Below are positions 1 through 6,748 of a DNA stretch of 12,982 bases, piece after piece (the stretch's first letter is position 1; each line of letters starts with the position of its first letter). The notes below the pieces were generated by a model. It did not search any database and was not told the origin of the DNA. It saw only the letters and a program-made list of their open reading frames with translations. Where the stretch lies: NCBI GenBank assembly GCA_029960905.1, contig JASBVU010000013.1, positions 1-12,982 of the forward strand. Reading direction: 5' to 3'. The translations under genes and the position numbers were made by a program. The DNA comes from Thermoanaerobacterium sp. Its GTDB lineage: Bacteria > Bacillota > Thermoanaerobacteria > Thermoanaerobacterales > Thermoanaerobacteraceae.

Positions 1-1560
1 AGAAGATTCTTTTTCTGCTTCTTTAAGCTCCTTTTCTACATCGATCCTTGGGAAAATATTCTCCCCTCTTTTAACTTTTGTACCTGATTTCAGTAAGCCG
101 AATTTAAGGCTATCCCATGTTCTTAAATCATCGCCAATTCCAAGCTGTTCATATATCTTGATAGGCGTATTTGGCATAAATGGCGTTATTAAAATCGCAA
201 CAAACCTCAGTGATTCTACAAGATTGTAAAGAACAGTTTTAAGCCTTTCTTTTTTACTTTCATCTTTTGCTAATACCCATGGCATCGTCTCGTCAATGTA
301 TTTATTTGCTCGTCCTACAAGCTTCCAAATTTCCGCAAGAGCATTCGAAAACTGCAGCTTATCCATATAGCTTTCAACAACTTTTGGCAAATTATTTGCG
401 ATAGATATTAGCTCATCGTCAACATCGTCTTTATCTAAAGCCTCAGGCACTACACCGTCAAAGTATTTTTCTACCATCGTTACAGTCCTGCTTAGAAGAT
501 TTCCAAAGTCATTAGCAAGATCTGAGTTTATCCTGGAAATCAAGGCTTCATTTGAGAATACACCATCTGCCCCAAACGGAACTTCTCTTAAGAGAAAATA
601 CCTTATGGCATCTACGCCGTATTTTGACACAAGTTCTTTCGGGTCAACCACATTTCCTTTTGACTTTGACATCTTGCCGCCTTCTAATATAAGCCAGCCA
701 TGGCCAAACACCTTCTTAGGAAGAGGCAAATCCAGAGCCATAAGCATTGCAGGCCATATAATGGTATGGAATCTTACGATTTCCTTCCCAACAAGGTGCA
801 CATCTGCCGGCCAGTACTTTTTGAAATCTTCGTCGTGATCTGTAGAATACCCAAGTGCAGTTATATAGTTAGAAAGCGCATCAATCCAAACATATACAAC
901 GTGTTTTGGATCGAATGGGACTTTTACGCCCCAGTCAAACGATGTTCTGGATACGCACAAATCCTCAAGGCCAGATTTTATAAAGCTTACCATCTCATTC
1001 AGCCTTGATTCAGGCTGTATAAAATCTGGATGCTCTTCGTAATATTTAAGAAGCCTATCTGCGTAATTTGAAAGCTTAAAGAAATAGCTTTCCTCTTTAA
1101 CAAGCTCTACAGGTCTGCCGCAGTCTGGACAGTTACCATCTACGAGCTGTTTCTCTGTCCAAAATGTCTCGCAAGGAGTACAGTACCATCCTTCATATTC
1201 GCTTTTATATATATCGCCCTTTTCATAAAGTTTTGTAAATATCTTTTGCACTATCTCTTCATGCTGCTTGTCCGTTGTCCTTATAAACTTATCATTGCTT
1301 ATGTCCATTGTCTTCCACAAATCTTTTATCCATGCCACAATCTCATCAACATACTGTTTCGGCGTAACGCCTTTTTCCTTTGCCTTTCTCTGTATCTTCT
1401 GACCATGCTCGTCAGTTCCCGTCAAAAACATCACATCATAGCCTGTAAGCCTTTTAAACCGAGCCATCGCATCTGCAGCGACAGTCGTATAAGAATGGCC
1501 TATGTGTAGCTTATCACTCGGATAATATATAGGTGTTGTAATGTAAAAAGTCTTCGCCAT
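1..1560 (-). CDS. metG: Methionyl-tRNA synthetase (C-terminal end outside window)
   Basis: Class I aminoacyl-tRNA synthetase that charges tRNA-Met in the cytoplasm, for initiation and elongation. The reading frame is open from the ATG at 1558-1560 to the window edge (520 codons). Seen: the HIGH signature at residues 19-22 (context KLHIGHSY), a four-cysteine zinc knuckle (C127, C130, C144, C147) in the connective domain, and the KMSKS loop at 296-300 (context [12 protein letters not shown]). Bacterial MetRS with the C-terminal tRNA-binding domain is about 640-660 residues, so roughly the last 120-140 are probably missing; that the full form is present is inference. The start is supported by GAGGAGGA at about 1566-1573. 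The gene is controlled by its own promoter and a T-box leader (separate entries). Identification is very secure. Confidence 0.97.
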   Translation of the reverse strand, partial: MAKTFYITTPIYYPSDKLHIGHSYTTVAADAMARFKRLTGYDVMFLTGTDEHGQKIQRKAKEKGVTPKQYVDEIVAWIKDLWKTMDISNDKFIRTTDKQHEEIVQKIFTKLYEKGDIYKSEYEGWYCTPCETFWTEKQLVDGNCPDCGRPVELVKEESYFFKLSNYADRLLKYYEEHPDFIQPESRLNEMVSFIKSGLEDLCVSRTSFDWGVKVPFDPKHVVYVWIDALSNYITALGYSTDHDEDFKKYWPADVHLVGKEIVRFHTIIWPAMLMALDLPLPKKVFGHGWLILEGGKMSKSKGNVVDPKELVSKYGVDAIRYFLLREVPFGADGVFSNEALISRINSDLANDFGNLLSRTVTMVEKYFDGVVPEALDKDDVDDELISIANNLPKVVESYMDKLQFSNALAEIWKLVGRANKYIDETMPWVLAKDESKKERLKTVLYNLVESLRFVAILITPFMPNTPIKIYEQLGIGDDLRTWDSLKFGLLKSGTKVKRGENIFPRIDVEKELKEAEKESS

Positions 1561-1599
1561 AAAAATCCTCCTCATCTTATGAATTTATTTTTAAGACGT

Positions 1600-1632
1600 A
1601 AAAAAACCCGCCTCCCACTAAGGGGCGAGTTT
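1600..1632 (-). terminator. Regulated intrinsic terminator of the metG T-box
   Basis: On the minus strand ACTCGCC pairs with GGCGGGT (seven pairs, one G-U) around an inner CC/GG, followed by a run of seven T. The 5' arm lies just after the T-box sequence at 1636-1649. This is the expected layout for a terminator/antiterminator switch, in which the T-box bulge forms the alternative structure when uncharged tRNA binds. Confidence 0.88.
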
Positions 1633-1873
1633 ATTCGCGCTACCACCCTTTTCACATACGCCTCACGGCAGTATGCCTCGTAAAGTGCTGTCACACTCCT
1701 ACTCTGTAACGGGAAATCCCGCCAAAGCCTACTTAGTTTCAGCTTTGAAGCTCAAGGTCCATGTTCAAAAGTTCATTCTCTACCGGCTTTCACCTAATCC
1801 CGGCTCTCTTTTAAGAGAAATTCCTTTCTACTCTTCCCTTCATTGCCTTTTTAATATATTATTAACATCATTA
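1600..1873 (-). ncRNA. T-box riboswitch leader of metG (AUG specifier)
   Basis: Transcribed leader that senses uncharged tRNA-Met and lets transcription continue into metG. Read on the minus strand from about 1873. Stem I has the AGTAGA element (about 1828-1833) and a distal hairpin containing GGTGAAAGCCGG. A specifier-loop ATG lies at 1760-1762 (context GAACATGGACC). The stem III-like hairpin GGCGGGATTTCCCG sits just after AGTAGGCTTT. The T-box sequence AGGGTGGTAGCGCG is at 1636-1649; its UGGU pairs with the ACCA end of tRNA-Met. The canonical sequence reads ACCGCG where this one reads AGCGCG. The leader ends in the intrinsic terminator. Leader position, specifier and downstream gene all agree on methionine. 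Confidence 0.93.
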
Positions 1874-1879
1874 CATAAT

Positions 1880-1908
1880 AATATACTTTATCGCAAATGT
1901 ATTGTCAA
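1880..1908 (-). promoter_or_regulatory. Sigma-A promoter of metG leader
   Basis: Consensus TTGACA (1903-1908, minus strand) is followed by a 17-base spacer and TATATT (1880-1885). This predicts a start near 1873, just ahead of T-box stem I. The -35 box begins one base after the stop codon of the upstream tRNA nucleotidyltransferase gene (1909-1911). I see no terminator between the two genes, so readthrough into the leader is possible in addition to this promoter. Confidence 0.85.
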
Positions 1909-3312
1909 CTATATTTTCTCCATCTTCATCCTTTCCTCCACAAATTTTACCGCATCTTCTCTACTTTCTATTTCACCGTAAAATTGATTCTTTCTCAATT
2001 CGTATAGTATTTGATTTAAAAGCTTATAATCTTTAAGATCAAAATTGACTATTATATCAAGCGGCGTAAGAAGAGGAGTCTTTGTCTTTTCAAAGTCCAT
2101 GTACCTTCTTAAGAGCTTGGTTATAAAATTTCTGTAACATGAAGCTTCATTTAACCGGCCTTGCCCTTTCATAGCTGAGGTAACATCGGCTAATGACAAA
2201 AGCAAACACCCTAAAGTGTCTTCTCCAAGATCTGAAAAAAACTTAAACAACGCTTTGTTTCCAGTTCCGTCTATGTAAAGTGAAAAAGGGTTTGCATGGT
2301 ACAAAACCATCTTTTTTATCAGAGATGCTTCTTTTTTTGCCAGTTTTAATCTCTTAGCTATATCTGCAACAATTTTTTCTCCCTTTACATCGTGATTGTA
2401 AAACTGAAGTCGGTTATCAGAATCTATGTAAATGGCATCTTTTTTACCAATTTCGTGAAACATTGCCGCAAGTTTCAGCACATCTTTTAATTTGTTTCCC
2501 GAAGAAAGAGCTTTATCAAGATATTTTTTGATCAAATTCTCAATGTCCGAAGGAAATCTAAGCTCATTTACGATGGTTTCATATTCTTCTATCGTCTTTA
2601 TGGAATGATGCCACGAGTCCAAAACCTGATAATAGCACTTGCCTATTTCTTTCATCTCATTTATTTCAGGGAAAATTGCATCTATTAATCCCAGCTCGTC
2701 CATCATTTGTATGTATTTAAATGACTCTTTTGACTTTAGTACAGAATATATTTCGCTCATGATCCTTTCTGACGAAATATTCTTAATCAAGCCAGCTTTT
2801 TCTTTTATAAGACTTTTGGAATTCTCATCTATAGAAAAATTGTATTTAGATGCAAATCTTACAGCTCTAAGCATCCTCAAAGGATCATCGTCAAATGAAT
2901 TTTCACTTACACATCTTATCTTTTTTTCTTTTACGTCATTTAATCCGCCTAAAGGATCTATTATCAAATCCATATCAAAAAAATCGTTTAGCCTTATTGC
3001 CATTGCATTTATAGTAAAATCCCTGTGAAGCAAATCTTCCTCAATATCCTTACCTCTAACTTGTGTAAAATCCATCACGATTTTTTCATATACAACTCTA
3101 TATGTGCCTCTATCTTCTGCATAAGGAACATAAGAGCCTTTAAGCTCATCACATACAATCTTTGAAACTGAAGCAGCATCACCCAATACAGCAAAATCAT
3201 AATCGCTTATATCTACATTTAATAATCTGTCTCTTATAGTTCCTCCAACCACATATACATTTTCAGCTTCATCAGATAGTATGCGTTTTATCCTGTTTAT
3301 TAATATCCCCAT
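1909..3312 (-). CDS. cca: tRNA nucleotidyltransferase / poly(A) polymerase family protein with HD domain
   Basis: Class II nucleotidyltransferase of the CCA-adding/PcnB family; it probably builds or repairs the 3' CCA of tRNA. The 467 residues include the catalytic motif GGTIRDRLL followed by D37/D39, the HRDFTIN motif (96-102), and DDPLR (142-146), the base-selecting EDxxR motif with Glu replaced by Asp. The conserved SSERI helix is at 180-184. A C-terminal HD-type domain (about 235-380) has H236, H286-E287, H307-D308, H339 and D376; the signature HD pair reads HE. The tail (about 414-460) matches the family's end but lacks its usual glycines. The ATG has GAGGAG ten bases upstream. Full CCA addition, CC-only or A-only addition, or poly(A) synthesis cannot be separated from sequence alone, so the symbol is tentative. 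Confidence 0.85.
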   Translation of the reverse strand: MGILINRIKRILSDEAENVYVVGGTIRDRLLNVDISDYDFAVLGDAASVSKIVCDELKGSYVPYAEDRGTYRVVYEKIVMDFTQVRGKDIEEDLLHRDFTINAMAIRLNDFFDMDLIIDPLGGLNDVKEKKIRCVSENSFDDDPLRMLRAVRFASKYNFSIDENSKSLIKEKAGLIKNISSERIMSEIYSVLKSKESFKYIQMMDELGLIDAIFPEINEMKEIGKCYYQVLDSWHHSIKTIEEYETIVNELRFPSDIENLIKKYLDKALSSGNKLKDVLKLAAMFHEIGKKDAIYIDSDNRLQFYNHDVKGEKIVADIAKRLKLAKKEASLIKKMVLYHANPFSLYIDGTGNKALFKFFSDLGEDTLGCLLLSLADVTSAMKGQGRLNEASCYRNFITKLLRRYMDFEKTKTPLLTPLDIIVNFDLKDYKLLNQILYELRKNQFYGEIESREDAVKFVEERMKMEKI

Positions 3313-3331
3313 ATCATATAAACTCCTCGTT

Positions 3332-3366
3332 TTTATAATTACTGTCTTTAGTATATCAAATTTGAT
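3332..3366 (-). promoter_or_regulatory. Possible promoter and overlapping palindrome upstream of cca
   Basis: A perfect 12-base palindrome ATCAAATTTGAT (3355-3366) lies three bases past the spmB stop. Its right half forms part of a possible -35 TTGATA (3354-3359, minus strand), with TATAAA 16 bases downstream (3332-3337). A start from this -10 would fall inside the Shine-Dalgarno GAGGAG (3323-3328), which weakens the promoter call. The gene could instead be read from spmAB. Confidence 0.3.
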
Positions 3367-3369
3367 GTT

Positions 3370-3891
3370 TCAAAAAAACAGTCTGCTGTAAAAAACCGAT
3401 GATAGTATTGCAGCAATATCAGCGGCAATTCCTGCTATTATGGAATGCCTCATCTTTTTAACTCCAACAGATCCAAAATAAACTGCTAAAACGTAAAACG
3501 TAGTCTCCGTAGAACCGTACATGACAGAAGCCAGTTTAGCTGTAAATGAATCAGGCCCCCGGGATTTAATCAATTCTGTCGCTATACCTAATGCGCCACT
3601 TCCAGATAAAGGTCTTATGATTGCCAATGGCACTACATCTGATGGCATGCCGATTTTCGCAGTAAATGGCGAAATCCAATTTGCAAAAATGTCTAAGGCA
3701 CCCGATGCCCTCAAAACACCAACGGCTACCAGCATTGCCAGCAAAGCAGGAAATATTTTTATCATTGTATTAATGCCTTCCTTTGCACCGTCCACAAAGA
3801 CTTCATAAACTTTTACGTGTTTAATCAATCCATATATAGGAATCAAAAGCATGATGGCTGGTATAATAAGCTCAGATATTGATTTAAGCAA
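3370..3891 (-). CDS. spmB: Spore maturation protein B
   Basis: Integral membrane protein that works with SpmA in spore core dehydration and heat resistance in Bacillus subtilis; related to nucleoside-transporter 'Gate' domain proteins. I place the start at TTG (3889-3891), eight bases after AAGGAG (3900-3905), giving 173 residues against about 178 in B. subtilis. A frame-compatible GTG at 3898-3900 overlaps that ribosome-binding site and is unlikely to be used. The start MLKSISELIIPAI, the VYEVFVDGAKEGI segment and the central IRPLSGSGALGI motif are typical of SpmB. Several hydrophobic segments span the length. It follows spmA in one transcript; with the TTG start the genes are separated by five bases. 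Confidence 0.93.
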   Translation of the reverse strand: MLKSISELIIPAIMLLIPIYGLIKHVKVYEVFVDGAKEGINTMIKIFPALLAMLVAVGVLRASGALDIFANWISPFTAKIGMPSDVVPLAIIRPLSGSGALGIATELIKSRGPDSFTAKLASVMYGSTETTFYVLAVYFGSVGVKKMRHSIIAGIAADIAAILSSVFYSRLFF

Positions 3892-3896
3892 AAATA

Positions 3897-4481
3897 TCAC
3901 TCCTTAAAAAGCGATGATTTTTCAAGCGATTTTACGACTATAAGGCCTACGGTTAGAGCTGTAATGCTGGAGAAAAGTCCTGCCACCACAAAATCTGCTG
4001 GGTTTTTTGCACCTAAAGAAGCCCTTAACCCAATCATTACAGCAGGAAGAAGCTGTACTGATGCAGTATTTATGACGAGAAATGTACACATAGAATTAGA
4101 CGCAACATCCTTTTTATTTAACTCTTGAAGGTATTCCATTGCCTTTATTCCAAATGGCGTAGCTGCATTGCCTAGCCCTAACATATTGGCCGATATATTC
4201 ATTATCATAGCACCTATAGCGGGATGATCCTTAGGTATTTCAGGAAATAATTTTACTATGGCTGGTTTTAAGACTTTTGCCAATGCATCCATAAGTCCAG
4301 ATTTTTCAGCTATCTGCATTATCCCCAGCCATAGAGACATTACGCCTATAAGCCCTATGGATATTGTGACAGCCGACTCAGAAGAGTCAATTATAGCTTT
4401 TGACACCTCTCCCATCCGACCATTTATCATGCCAACTACTACACCTGTAGTAATCATAAAGAGCCATATATAATTTATCAA
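3897..4481 (-). CDS. spmA: Spore maturation protein A
   Basis: Membrane partner of SpmB, needed for spore core dehydration in the B. subtilis model. The best start is TTG at 4479-4481, eight bases after GGAGG (4490-4494). It gives 194 residues beginning MINYIWLFMITTG, close to the B. subtilis length (about 196) and start. ATG codons at 4485-4487 and 4494-4496 overlap or touch the ribosome-binding site, and an ATG at 4533-4535 would add an unrelated AT-rich-coded tail. The MINGRM segment, the repeated Gly-rich helices and the NAATPFGIKAMEYLQELN segment are family-typical. Its leader runs antisense to the abrB promoter region. I find no convincing sigma-A, sigma-E or sigma-G promoter for it. 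Confidence 0.93.
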   Translation of the reverse strand: MINYIWLFMITTGVVVGMINGRMGEVSKAIIDSSESAVTISIGLIGVMSLWLGIMQIAEKSGLMDALAKVLKPAIVKLFPEIPKDHPAIGAMIMNISANMLGLGNAATPFGIKAMEYLQELNKKDVASNSMCTFLVINTASVQLLPAVMIGLRASLGAKNPADFVVAGLFSSITALTVGLIVVKSLEKSSLFKE

Positions 4482-4542
4482 CTTCATCTCCTCCATCCCA
4501 TAAAAATTTATGTTATTTTTAAAAAAAAATGCCATTAAACTA

Positions 4543-4571
4543 TTGACTTATTTTTCAAAACTTGGTATTAT
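4543..4571 (+). promoter_or_regulatory. Sigma-A promoter of abrB
   Basis: TTGACT (4543-4548), a 17-base spacer and TATTAT (4566-4571) predict a start near 4578, about 44 bases ahead of the abrB start codon. This is one of the best promoters in the window. Confidence 0.8.
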
Positions 4572-4586
4572 TAGATATGCAAAGAA

Positions 4587-4605
4587 TTTGTCGAATTTTG
4601 TAGTT
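4587..4605 (+). promoter_or_regulatory. Spo0A binding site (0A box) downstream of abrB start point
   Basis: TTTGTCGAATTT at 4587-4598 contains TTGTCGAA (4588-4595), which matches the TTGNCGAA 0A-box core. It lies about 10-18 bases past the predicted start point, where Spo0A~P represses abrB in B. subtilis. A degenerate copy, TGTAGTT (4599-4605), starts ten bases after TGTCGAA and may be a second weak site on the same face of the helix. The first site is seen directly; the second is speculative. Confidence 0.72.
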
Positions 4606-4621
4606 TTAGGAGGGGAGAGAA

Positions 4622-4870
4622 ATGTTGAAATCCACAGGAATTGTAAGAAAAGTGGATGAATTAGGAAGAGTCGTCATTCCTATCGAGCTTAGAAGGACTC
4701 TGAATATTGCAGAAAGAGACGCTTTGGAAATTTACGTGGATGGCGAGCAGATTGTGCTTAAAAAGTACGAGCCTGCATGTATTTTCTGCGGCAATGCAGA
4801 AAATGTCGTAAACTACAAAGGCAAAAACATCTGCAAGACATGCCTTGATGACATTAAAAAAAGCGAATAA
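4622..4870 (+). CDS. abrB: Transition-state regulator AbrB with C-terminal zinc knuckle
   Basis: DNA-binding repressor of sporulation and stationary-phase genes during growth. Residues 3-50 are the swapped-hairpin AbrB/SpoVT domain and nearly match B. subtilis AbrB, including VRKVDELGRVVIPIELRRTL and ALEIYVDGE. The C-terminal part differs from the Bacillus protein: residues 51-82 hold C53-x2-C56 and C71-x2-C74, a likely zinc knuckle as in clostridial homologues, in place of the Bacillus oligomerisation tail. The total is 82 residues against about 96. The start is an ATG after AGGAGGGGAGAG. It is the only plus-strand gene within the minus-strand metG-to-yabB stretch, diverges from spmA, and carries a promoter with an 0A box. 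SpoVT is less likely because of the short length and sequence match. Confidence 0.94.
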   Translation: MLKSTGIVRKVDELGRVVIPIELRRTLNIAERDALEIYVDGEQIVLKKYEPACIFCGNAENVVNYKGKNICKTCLDDIKKSE

Positions 4871-4874
4871 TATT

Positions 4875-4909
4875 AAAAATAATAGAAGTTTTACTTCTAT
4901 TATTTTTTT
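4875..4909. terminator. Bidirectional terminator between abrB and the CDF gene
   Basis: Arms 4875-4888 and 4894-4907 pair over 14 bases around a TTTTA loop closed by G-C, with a T run on each strand side. It starts five bases after the abrB stop and abuts the stop of the convergent CDF gene (4908-4910), so it can serve both genes. Confidence 0.87.
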
Positions 4910-5786
4910 ACTCCATTATTTCATTTTTATCGTAAGGCTCTATATGAACGATGACTTCTGTAACACCGGGTATTTCTTTTTTTAACTTTTCTTCCAACTG
5001 GCTTGCTATATAATGGGCATCTGTTATATTTTCATTTGGGTCCACCATTATATGCATGTCTATGTTTATGTCATCTTCTCTGCCTCTGCTTCTTATCTGA
5101 TGGCATGATAACACGCCTTTTACAGATAAAGCGATGTCGCGAATTTTTTCTGAATCTATAACTATTCTGTCGCACAGTATATCAGAGCTGTGCTTTATTA
5201 TTTCAATACCTGCTTTTATAATAAAGATGGATATGACAACAGACATTACAGGATCAATATAAGGCGTGATTCCAAGCTTTAAGGCAATAAGCGTTATGAG
5301 AACAGATACAGATACGTAAATGTCGCTTTTGGTGTGAAGAGAATCCGATACAAGTATGTCACTTTTTAAATTTACCCCTTGTCTATACTCATAGGTAAAG
5401 ACAAATATATTAAGCAATAATGTAGTAATCATTATTATGAAGCTGTCTAAGGTGATTTTTGGCACTACCGGATTTGAGAACCTGCCATAAGCTTCTCTTA
5501 ATATCGTATAACTTACCACAAACAGCATCACAGATATAAAAATTGATGAAAATGTCTCAAACTTTTTATGTCCATAAGGATGCTCTTCATCCTGTGGTTT
5601 TGATGCCAGATATATACCTACAAGTCCTACTATATTGCCTGAACTGTCTGACAATGAATGAAACCCATCAGCCACCATACTGGCGCTTTTTATATACAGC
5701 CCGTACAAAAGCTTAGCTAATGCCACAGCAACATTTACAAACAGTATAATTATCAAAACATTTTTTATTTTTTTAAATGAATTCAT
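4908..5786 (-). CDS. Cation diffusion facilitator family metal efflux protein
   Basis: Proton-coupled exporter of a divalent metal across the cytoplasmic membrane. The 292 residues include an N-terminal six-helix membrane domain and a C-terminal cytoplasmic metal-sensing domain (about 205-285). Metal site: H43-x3-D47 in helix 2 (context DGFHSLSDSSGN) and H151-x3-D155 in helix 5 (context SDSLHTKSD), plus the loop motif HPYGHKKFE at 69-77. HxxxD in both helices is most common in zinc (or cobalt/cadmium) CDFs, while YiiP/FieF has DxxxD in helix 2, so zinc is a reasonable but unproved guess. ATG start with AAAGGGG seven bases upstream. The upstream region has a promoter and Fur-like sites, which would instead suggest control by iron or another metal. 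Confidence 0.92.
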   Translation of the reverse strand: MNSFKKIKNVLIIILFVNVAVALAKLLYGLYIKSASMVADGFHSLSDSSGNIVGLVGIYLASKPQDEEHPYGHKKFETFSSIFISVMLFVVSYTILREAYGRFSNPVVPKITLDSFIIMITTLLLNIFVFTYEYRQGVNLKSDILVSDSLHTKSDIYVSVSVLITLIALKLGITPYIDPVMSVVISIFIIKAGIEIIKHSSDILCDRIVIDSEKIRDIALSVKGVLSCHQIRSRGREDDINIDMHIMVDPNENITDAHYIASQLEEKLKKEIPGVTEVIVHIEPYDKNEIME

Positions 5787-5801
5787 TATAAAACCCCTTT
5801 A

Positions 5802-5813
5802 TATCAATTGATA
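5802..5813. promoter_or_regulatory. Palindromic operator candidate in the CDF leader
   Basis: Perfect palindrome TATCAATTGATA, located between the predicted CDF start point and its ribosome-binding site. With no loop it is poorly suited to an RNA hairpin and more likely a protein-binding DNA site. An identical copy begins exactly 100 bases away at 5902. Confidence 0.5.
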
Positions 5814-5831
5814 ATTTTTAATATAATACAT

Positions 5832-5860
5832 ATTATATGCTTAAACTACAAATTATGCAA
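5832..5860 (-). promoter_or_regulatory. Promoter of the CDF gene
   Basis: On the minus strand a perfect TATAAT (5832-5837) lies 17 bases after TTGCAT (5855-5860, a weak -35). The predicted start is near 5825, leaving a 40-base leader that contains the palindrome at 5802-5813 and the ribosome-binding site at 5794-5800. Confidence 0.6.
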
Positions 5861-5891
5861 TATATTAAGATATTTTTATATCTAAAATTAT

Positions 5892-5914
5892 TGATTATCA
5901 TTATCAATTGATAT
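5892..5914. promoter_or_regulatory. Fur-like operator upstream of the CDF gene
   Basis: Plus-strand TGATTATCATTATCA (5892-5906) matches the 7-1-7 Fur consensus TGATAATNATTATCA at all but one defined position. It overlaps a second copy of TATCAATTGATA (5902-5913). It lies about 30 bases upstream of the CDF -35 box and just after the end of rsmI. A Fur-family repressor is the likeliest ligand; which member binds is inferred from consensus only. Confidence 0.55.
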
Positions 5915-5931
5915 TGATATGCGAAATCGTA

Positions 5932-6747
5932 TTACATTTCTTCCTTTAACGCAAGCTTGTAAATTTCTCTCTTAGGTATCTTTAATTGCTTAGCCGTCAA
6001 TTTAATCGCTTCTTTCTTATCCATACCACATTCAATATATCTTCTAAGAAGCTCCTCTGGTTCCATCACAACTTCATCTTTTCCACCTTCTATAAGGACT
6101 ACAATTTCTCCTTTTACATCATCTCCTAATTTTGATAGAACTTCATCTACCGTTCCTCTTATGTATTCTTCGTGCACTTTTGTAAGCTCTCTTGCTATTA
6201 CAACTCTTCTGTCACCTATATATGATCTTAATTCATTTAATGTGCCTATTATTCTATGAGGTGCCTCATAAATGATAGCCGTTCTCCTTTCTTTCCGCAC
6301 CTCATCCAATGTACTCTCTCTCTCGCTTTTTTTTATTGGCAAAAATCCTAAAAAAACAAACTTCTTTGTGTCAAGTCCAGAGCCTACTAATGCCGTTGTT
6401 ATAGCTGTAGCACCAGGGAGCGATATTACGTTTATCTTTTCTTTCAAGCAAAGTTTTACAAGATCCTCGCCAGGATCAGATATTCCCGGTGTACCAGCAT
6501 CAGTAACCAGTGCTACATTTTTTCCTGCTTTTAAATCTATTAAAAGTTTTTCACCGCTTGAAGCTTTGTTATGCTCGTGGTAGCTTACTACTGCCTTTTT
6601 TATGTCGTAATGATTTAAAAGTTTCAGGGTCTGCCTTGTGTCTTCAGCAGCGATTATGTCTACTTCTTTAAGTACCCTTAAAACTCTTAAAGTTATGTCT
6701 TCCAAATTTCCTATTGGTGTTGGACACAAATACAAACTTCCAGACAT
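5932..6747 (-). CDS. rsmI: 16S rRNA (cytidine(1402)-2'-O)-methyltransferase
   Basis: Uses S-adenosylmethionine to methylate the 2'-oxygen of C1402 in the 16S decoding centre. The 271 residues have the tetrapyrrole-methylase fold: LCPTPIGNLEDITLR at the N terminus, the VTDAGTPGISDPG loop at 81-93, the LPGATAITTALVGSG loop after about 112, and the EAPHR motif in the C-terminal half. The C-terminal helical tail (about 228-271) is usual for RsmI. ATG start with AGGAGG upstream, overlapping the end of the preceding methyltransferase gene; only one base separates that stop from this start, so the two are translationally linked. B. subtilis has the same order (yabB, yazA, yabC/rsmI); yazA is absent here. 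I see no clear terminator after the stop. Confidence 0.96.
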   Translation of the reverse strand: MSGSLYLCPTPIGNLEDITLRVLRVLKEVDIIAAEDTRQTLKLLNHYDIKKAVVSYHEHNKASSGEKLLIDLKAGKNVALVTDAGTPGISDPGEDLVKLCLKEKINVISLPGATAITTALVGSGLDTKKFVFLGFLPIKKSERESTLDEVRKERRTAIIYEAPHRIIGTLNELRSYIGDRRVVIARELTKVHEEYIRGTVDEVLSKLGDDVKGEIVVLIEGGKDEVVMEPEELLRRYIECGMDKKEAIKLTAKQLKIPKREIYKLALKEEM

Positions 6748-6748
6748 G

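Noticed and set aside
1673-1981. Plus-strand open frame of 102 codons across the metG leader
   Set aside because: It is antisense to the T-box RNA and the end of cca; the conservation there is explained by RNA structure.
2639-3028. Plus-strand open frame of 129 codons
   Set aside because: It is antisense to the conserved catalytic region of the tRNA nucleotidyltransferase gene, has no ribosome-binding site, and its composition reads as a mirror of that gene.
4485-4535. Upstream ATG starts for spmA
   Set aside because: They overlap the ribosome-binding site or add AT-rich residues not found in SpmA proteins.
4482-4571. Sporulation-sigma promoter for spmAB
   Set aside because: CATAAATT resembles a sigma-E -10 box, but no fitting -35 lies at the right distance.
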